Of a stretch of 33,908 nt of DNA, positions 29,553 to 33,908 are shown piece by piece. Numbering within the stretch: position 1 is the first letter of the stretch; every line of letters starts with the position of its first letter. The translations under genes were made by a program, and so were the position numbers. The DNA is from JBMOLK01 sp049325575 (GTDB taxonomy: Bacteria; Bacillota; Clostridia; Acetivibrionales; Acetivibrionaceae), in assembly GCA_049325575.1 (NCBI GenBank), contig JBMOLK010000318.1, forward strand, positions 1 through 33,908, in the 5' to 3' direction. The notes beneath the pieces were generated by a model. That model had not been told where the DNA came from and searched no databases. It was given only the letters and a program-made list of their open reading frames with translations.

Positions 29553-31154
29553 TTGCTGCAGAATAGTATGCTGTTAAAGCCGGTCTTTTTTCTGGCGAAG
29601 AGAATAGAAGCATCATATGAAAACAGCTATATACAGAAAATAATAAACATTGTTTTGTTATTTTTTAGAAGGCTTAATACCACTTATGAAAATAGCCTTA
29701 CAGCTTATGTAGCAAGGTCTCTAACTGGACTTTTATACAATAGCGCCATTATAGGTTTTTTTATAAGGAAGGGTAATTTGACAAAGTGGTGGGAGCACAG
29801 TTTGGCATTTAGAATCCTGAATGCTGTTATAAACCTTCCATCAAAGACTTTAAAAGGGGTTTACCGGAAATTTGAAGCTGTACTTTCAGAAAGTTTGATT
29901 ATAAAACTCCTGCAGGCTTTATTATCCAGGATGGAAGTCATAGTTGGCTGTTTTCTGCTGGTTATACTGCTAGTGCCTGATAAGCATTGGAACAACGCAT
30001 ATAATCTTCTTATTGCATTATTTCTTGTGTTTTTGATTTTTATAAATACCGTAGTTCAAAGAAACTGGGAGTTTAACTTTAAAGCGCTGGATTTTACACT
30101 CATCCTGTTTATGATTACTGTGGTACTTTCCCATTTGACCTCGCTTTATCCCTCCCTAAGTTCAAAATTTCTACTTTTCTACCTGGCCTCCTTTCTATTG
30201 GTACTGGCTATAGCAAGTGCAGTAAAAAGTGAAAAATCATTAGGAACATTTGTTGATATACTTCTAATAGGCGTGACCTTGACAGGATTATTCGGACTAT
30301 GGCAGGTTGTAACCGGTGCAGTGCCCTTTGATCCGTCACTTACAGATATAGAGCTGAATGAAGGAATGCCAGGCAGAATCTTTTCGACAATGCGTAATCC
30401 AAATAACTATGCGGAAGTGCTTATTATGCTAATTCCTTTCTATATAGCTGTGGTAATGAATTCAAAGTCAATTGTTAAAAAGGCAGTTTACCTGGCGTTT
30501 GCCCTGCCGCCTCTGGTTGCACTTTTTTATACCGGGTCCAGATCGGGGTGGATAGGATTCGCAATTTCAATACTTGTATTTACTTTCTTTACAAACAAGA
30601 GACTTATACCATTGCTGCTGGTAGCCGGAGTATTGTTTGTACCATTTCTTCCCCAGCACGTTTATAGAAGGATACTCACGATTTTTAAAGCGCTTAACGA
30701 TACCTCAGCCCAATACAGGGTGCAGATCATAAAGACTATTTATCCTATGTTTAAAGACTATATTGTAACTGGAATTGGTCTTGGAACTGATGTTTTTAGA
30801 AAAATTGCAGATAATTATTATATCTTTACAGAGCATAAAAAGACACCTGTACACACCCATATACTGTATTGGCAGATATGGATAGAGGTAGGGCTGGTAG
30901 GGTTTATATCCTTCATGTGGTTTATTTACAGAACCCTTAAAAATTCAATAATTAATATTTACAGTTCATCCAAAGGGCTTAAAAATATACTGGCAGCCTG
31001 TGTGGCTTCTTTACTTGGAATACTGGCTATGGGATTTGTAGAGTATATTTGGTTTTACCCTAGAGTAATGATTGTTTTCTTTATAGTTATCGGAATTACG
31101 GCTGCTGCATCCGGAATCGCTGATATAAAAAACAGGAGACTATCAGAGTACTAA
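29553..31154 (+). CDS. O-antigen ligase/polymerase-like membrane protein
   Basis: This 533-residue protein is of the WaaL/Wzy-like O-antigen ligase family, which joins or polymerises polyprenyl-linked glycan outside the membrane. A largely soluble N-terminal extension of about 125 residues is followed by about 11-12 membrane helices. The long external loop (about residues 360-460) carries conserved Arg and His residues (for example YRVQIIKT, GLGTDVF and TPVHTHILYWQIWIEVGL), and TMRNPNNYAEVLIML and YTGSRSGWIGF are typical of the family. The start is TTG at 29553 with AAGGGG 9 nt upstream; the ATG 15 nt later has no such site. No homologue of an O-antigen exists in this cell type, so the acceptor would be a wall or membrane anchor. 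Confidence 0.87.
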   Translation: MLQNSMLLKPVFFLAKRIEASYENSYIQKIINIVLLFFRRLNTTYENSLTAYVARSLTGLLYNSAIIGFFIRKGNLTKWWEHSLAFRILNAVINLPSKTLKGVYRKFEAVLSESLIIKLLQALLSRMEVIVGCFLLVILLVPDKHWNNAYNLLIALFLVFLIFINTVVQRNWEFNFKALDFTLILFMITVVLSHLTSLYPSLSSKFLLFYLASFLLVLAIASAVKSEKSLGTFVDILLIGVTLTGLFGLWQVVTGAVPFDPSLTDIELNEGMPGRIFSTMRNPNNYAEVLIMLIPFYIAVVMNSKSIVKKAVYLAFALPPLVALFYTGSRSGWIGFAISILVFTFFTNKRLIPLLLVAGVLFVPFLPQHVYRRILTIFKALNDTSAQYRVQIIKTIYPMFKDYIVTGIGLGTDVFRKIADNYYIFTEHKKTPVHTHILYWQIWIEVGLVGFISFMWFIYRTLKNSIINIYSSSKGLKNILAACVASLLGILAMGFVEYIWFYPRVMIVFFIVIGITAAASGIADIKNRRLSEY

Positions 31155-31256
31155 AACCTAGAAGAAATAGATAACAAAAACATGCAATTTTACCGATACT
31201 ATTAAAGGAGTTTATTTAGTAGACTTAGGCCACCGGGCCGGATGTGAGGTTGTTGC

Positions 31257-31922
31257 ATGTTTAACTTATTTAAACCCAGGGATGATAAGAAAAGGAAATT
31301 TGATAAAAGGGTATTATTAAAGAATGATATTTCCATATTGATACTTGATGAGCGGTGGAATGCTCTGTTTAAGGACACAGAGAAAACAGAGGAAATAAGG
31401 GAATATGAAAAAAAGCTCAGGGAGCTTTTAAAGGAAGAAGCCCGGCTCAATACAGAGGTAAGAGAAGTAGCTGCCCGAAAGAAAAAGCATCTTGACAGGA
31501 TCATCCAATTGACACCTGAAGTGTTTGAAAAGAACAATGAACAGGCTAAAATAGAAATGCAAAACTGCGAGAAGGAAGTAAAGCAGATAAATGGAAGACT
31601 TACGGAAATTGAGGGAGAACTGGATACTATTCCTGACAAAATACGGGAGGCAAATCTTGTTCTTTTGGAGCTTACGGTAAATTCAGTGTACTTTAAAATG
31701 CGCGAGAATCAAAAAAGGTTGAAGGAATTGGAACAACTCATTGAGGTAACAAAAAAGAGCTTGGAAGAATATATTGAAGAAAAAGGGAAGCTGTCGGAGG
31801 ATGACACCGATACCTATACTTATTTTCATGACCTTCTTGGAGGGGAAGAGCTGGAGAAGCTTGATAAAGAGTATTTCGGAGAGGTATTTGAGAAAAAAGG
31901 CAGTGACGGAGGAACACCATGA
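31257..31922 (+). CDS. Coiled-coil protein of unknown function
   Basis: This 221-residue, highly charged protein is predicted to be mostly helical, with long heptad-like stretches at about residues 40-125 and 145-180 (for example EKKLRELLKEEARLNTEV). It has no membrane helix, signal peptide or catalytic motif. Its last 4 nt overlap the start of nnr (ATGA), so the two are translationally coupled. The ribosome site is modest (GTGAGGTTG), and a stop 12 nt upstream in frame fixes the ATG at 31257 as the earliest start. I do not recognise a named family. Confidence 0.75.
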   Translation: MFNLFKPRDDKKRKFDKRVLLKNDISILILDERWNALFKDTEKTEEIREYEKKLRELLKEEARLNTEVREVAARKKKHLDRIIQLTPEVFEKNNEQAKIEMQNCEKEVKQINGRLTEIEGELDTIPDKIREANLVLLELTVNSVYFKMRENQKRLKELEQLIEVTKKSLEEYIEEKGKLSEDDTDTYTYFHDLLGGEELEKLDKEYFGEVFEKKGSDGGTP

Positions 31923-33469
31923 AAGTTGTTACACCCGTACAAATGAGGGAAATTGACTCCTATACCATAAGCAGCATCGGCATACCGGGGACGGTTCTTA
32001 TGGAGAATGCGGCTTTAAGGGTAGTAGATGAGATAATAAAAGATCTGGGTAATGTTAAGGCTAAAAATATATGCTTGTTTGCCGGAAAAGGCAATAATGG
32101 TGGAGATGCTTTTGCAGTTGCAAGGCATCTTTATAATAAAGGGGCTAAAGTTACGGTCTTTGTGCTGGCAAATAAGAAGGATATAACTGGTGATGCCCGT
32201 ACTAATCTTGATATACTGGAAAAAATGGGTGTTGATACGGTAGAGGTTTTAGACACCGGCAAGTTAAATGATATGGAGAGCATACTTGACAGGGCTGAAC
32301 TTATAGTGGACGGGATTTTCGGTACAGGTCTGAAAGGCAGTGTTAAAGGCTTTTTGGAAGAGGTTATACGGCTGATTAATAATAAGAATGCTGCTGTTTT
32401 TGCAGTAGACATACCATCAGGTATAAACGGCGAAACAGGAGAGATACTAGGAACGTGTATAAAGGCATATAAGACGGTCACTTTCGGCTTTCCCAAGCTG
32501 GGACATTTTCTTCACCCCGGGTGCGAGTATACAGGGAAGCTGATAGTTGCGGATATAAGTATACCCGAAAGTGCTGCCCAAAAGTTTGGTATCAATCATT
32601 TTATTATGGATGAAGCGACTCTTAAGAGTTTAATGCCCCAAAGGAGAAGAAACAGTAATAAGGGCGACTATGGAAAGATATTTGTTATAACAGGATCAAG
32701 AGGAATGACGGGTGCAGGGTACCTGGCTGGGGCTGCAGCTTTGCGTACGGGAGCTGGACTGGTGTATTTGGGAGTTCCATCCTCTCTGGTTTCGGTTTAT
32801 GATTCCAACCTGATTGAGGCTGTGACAATTCCGCTGGAAGACAAAAATCTGGGGTATCTTTCAAAGGAATGTATTCCGCAGGTAATAAAGCAGCTTGAAG
32901 GTATGGACGCCGTCGCAATAGGTCCGGGTATTTCTACAAAAGGAGATGCTGCAGATGTAGTTTACAATATTGTTAAGAACTGCAGCGTACCCATGGTAAT
33001 TGATGCAGATGGGATAAATGCCATATCTAAAGATGTGTCTATATTAAGGCAGTGTAAAGCGAAGGTAGTCCTTACCCCCCACCCCGGTGAGATGGCAAGG
33101 CTGCTTGGTACATGTATAAAGGATGTACAGAAAGACAGAGTCAACATCGCAAGGGACTTTTCGGCAAAATGGGGTGTTGTTACTGTACTAAAGGGATCAA
33201 GGACAATTGTTGCTGCTCCTGACGGAAGGGTATATATAAACCTTTCAGGAAATTCGGGAATGGCAACAGGGGGAACAGGGGATGTGCTGACCGGTATAAT
33301 TGCAGGTCTGATTGGGCAGGGATTGGAGCCTGTTGAAGCATCCATAGCTGGTGTGTATTTACATGGACTTTCCGGCGACAGTGTTGCTAATATAAAAGGT
33401 GAACACGGCCTTATAGCAGGCGACCTGGTGGAGGAGCTTCCCTATACTATAAAAAGACTTATAGGTTAA
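31919..33469 (+). CDS. nnr: Bifunctional NAD(P)HX epimerase/dehydratase
   Basis: This 516-residue enzyme repairs hydrated NADH and NADPH. The N-terminal YjeF_N domain (about residues 1-215) epimerises R- and S-NAD(P)HX and shows FAGKGNNGGDAFAVARHL and VDIPSGINGETGE. The C-terminal ribokinase-like domain (about 225-510) is the ADP- or ATP-dependent dehydratase, with VITGSRGMTGAGYLA, VLTPHPGEMARL and NSGMATGGTGDVLTGI, which holds the GTGD catalytic/anion-hole motif. Length and domain order match the standard fused bacterial enzyme. It overlaps the coiled-coil gene by 4 nt and is 24 nt ahead of the CBS gene. Confidence 0.96.
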   Translation: MKVVTPVQMREIDSYTISSIGIPGTVLMENAALRVVDEIIKDLGNVKAKNICLFAGKGNNGGDAFAVARHLYNKGAKVTVFVLANKKDITGDARTNLDILEKMGVDTVEVLDTGKLNDMESILDRAELIVDGIFGTGLKGSVKGFLEEVIRLINNKNAAVFAVDIPSGINGETGEILGTCIKAYKTVTFGFPKLGHFLHPGCEYTGKLIVADISIPESAAQKFGINHFIMDEATLKSLMPQRRRNSNKGDYGKIFVITGSRGMTGAGYLAGAAALRTGAGLVYLGVPSSLVSVYDSNLIEAVTIPLEDKNLGYLSKECIPQVIKQLEGMDAVAIGPGISTKGDAADVVYNIVKNCSVPMVIDADGINAISKDVSILRQCKAKVVLTPHPGEMARLLGTCIKDVQKDRVNIARDFSAKWGVVTVLKGSRTIVAAPDGRVYINLSGNSGMATGGTGDVLTGIIAGLIGQGLEPVEASIAGVYLHGLSGDSVANIKGEHGLIAGDLVEELPYTIKRLIG

Positions 33470-33493
33470 ATAAAATATAAGGAGTGGTGTTGA

Positions 33494-33908
33494 TTGAAAG
33501 CTAGAGATATAATGCTAACAGATGTTATTACAGTAAAAAAAGATACTACTATTGAAGAGATTGCACATATTCTATCTGAAAAAAGCATCAGTGGTGTTCC
33601 TGTAGTGGACGATGATAACAAGGTAGTGGGGATAGTTTCCCAGAAAGACCTTTTGTATAAAGATATTGAACCACATTTTCCACCCCTTGTAGAAATACTG
33701 GGAGGACTTGTATTTTTAAAGGGTGTAAAGCAGTATAATGAAGAGCTAAGAAAGCTTGTTGCTACAAGGGCGGAAGAGATAATGACAAGGCGAGTTATAA
33801 CTGTGGAGGAAGATACTGAAGTTGAGAGAATAGCAGATTTAATGGTAGAGAAGGATATAAACAGGGTTCCTGTGGTGAATAATTCAAGGCTGGTCGGTAT
33901 AATAAGCA
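33494..33908 (+). CDS. CBS-domain pair protein (3' end outside the window)
   Basis: The frame starts at TTG 33494 behind AAGGAGTGG and is open to the window end (138 codons seen). The first CBS motif starts at residue 1 (KARDIMLTDVITVKKDTTI, then GVPVVDDDNKVVGIVSQKD); the second begins near residue 96 (AEEIMTRRVITVEEDTEV, then RVPVVNNSRLVGIIS). Paired CBS domains form a Bateman module that binds adenine nucleotides and senses energy or NAD state. With nnr just upstream, sensing of nicotinamide or adenine nucleotides is a plausible theme. Because the end is missing, a further C-terminal domain cannot be excluded. Confidence 0.85.
   Translation, partial: MKARDIMLTDVITVKKDTTIEEIAHILSEKSISGVPVVDDDNKVVGIVSQKDLLYKDIEPHFPPLVEILGGLVFLKGVKQYNEELRKLVATRAEEIMTRRVITVEEDTEVERIADLMVEKDINRVPVVNNSRLVGIIS

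Noticed and set aside
1..33908. CRISPR array, insertion sequence or prophage
   Set aside because: No regularly spaced repeats, transposase, integrase or phage structural genes were seen; gene content is ordinary chromosomal.

Overview
The window reads as chromosomal DNA of a low-G+C, endospore-forming anaerobe of the class Clostridia. The support is direct: spoIIE, spoVB and a Spo0E-like small protein; a c-di-AMP riboswitch in front of an NlpC/P60 wall hydrolase; a CtsR box in front of a small heat-shock protein; AT-rich codon use with many AGA and ATA codons; and strong GGAGG ribosome sites. A relative of Ruminiclostridium/Acetivibrio is my guess from gene order and protein style, not something proved here. 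I see no insertion sequence, prophage, integrase or CRISPR array.

Layout. 1-722 is mostly non-coding, with a perfect inverted repeat, a possible 24-residue ORF and stretches that may be a decayed gene. 723-3226 holds a chemoreceptor and an HD-domain protein. 3327-8886 is an envelope protein-handling block: an M50-like membrane protease and a zinc-ribbon/TPR membrane protein (minus strand), a PpiC foldase with C-terminal TPR-like repeats (plus), and a TPR-rich S41 protease lipoprotein (minus). 9080-9317 is a tRNA-Met/Glu/Val cluster with its own promoter and terminator. 9533-12442 holds spoIIE, driven by a promoter with the unusual 21-bp spacer known from Spo0A-activated promoters, and a small tail-anchored protein. 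12744-18452 holds a polytopic membrane protein, tRNA-Arg(CCG), a DEAD-box helicase, a PilZ-like protein, dusB and an orphan pilM. 18646-22939 holds an acyl-CoA thioesterase, the riboswitch-controlled hydrolase, spoVB, hsp20 and the Spo0E-like gene.

From 23039 a MocR-type regulator diverges from a co-directional surface-glycan block (24759-31154): a UbiA-family prenyltransferase resembling decaprenyl-phosphate phosphoribosyltransferase, a MurJ-type flippase, a hexapeptide acetyltransferase, a GT4 glycosyltransferase, a DUF4330 membrane protein and an O-antigen-ligase-like protein. Taken together these have the parts to make a polyprenyl-linked sugar, flip it, decorate it and ligate or polymerise it outside the cell. 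After it come a coiled-coil protein translationally coupled to the NAD(P)HX repair enzyme Nnr, and a CBS-pair protein cut by the window end.

The most interesting items are the possible polyprenyl-pentose glycan locus, the c-di-AMP control of the wall hydrolase next to spoVB, the spoIIE promoter, the envelope TPR/protease block, and a roughly 106-nt imperfect palindrome between convergent genes at 22953-23058.
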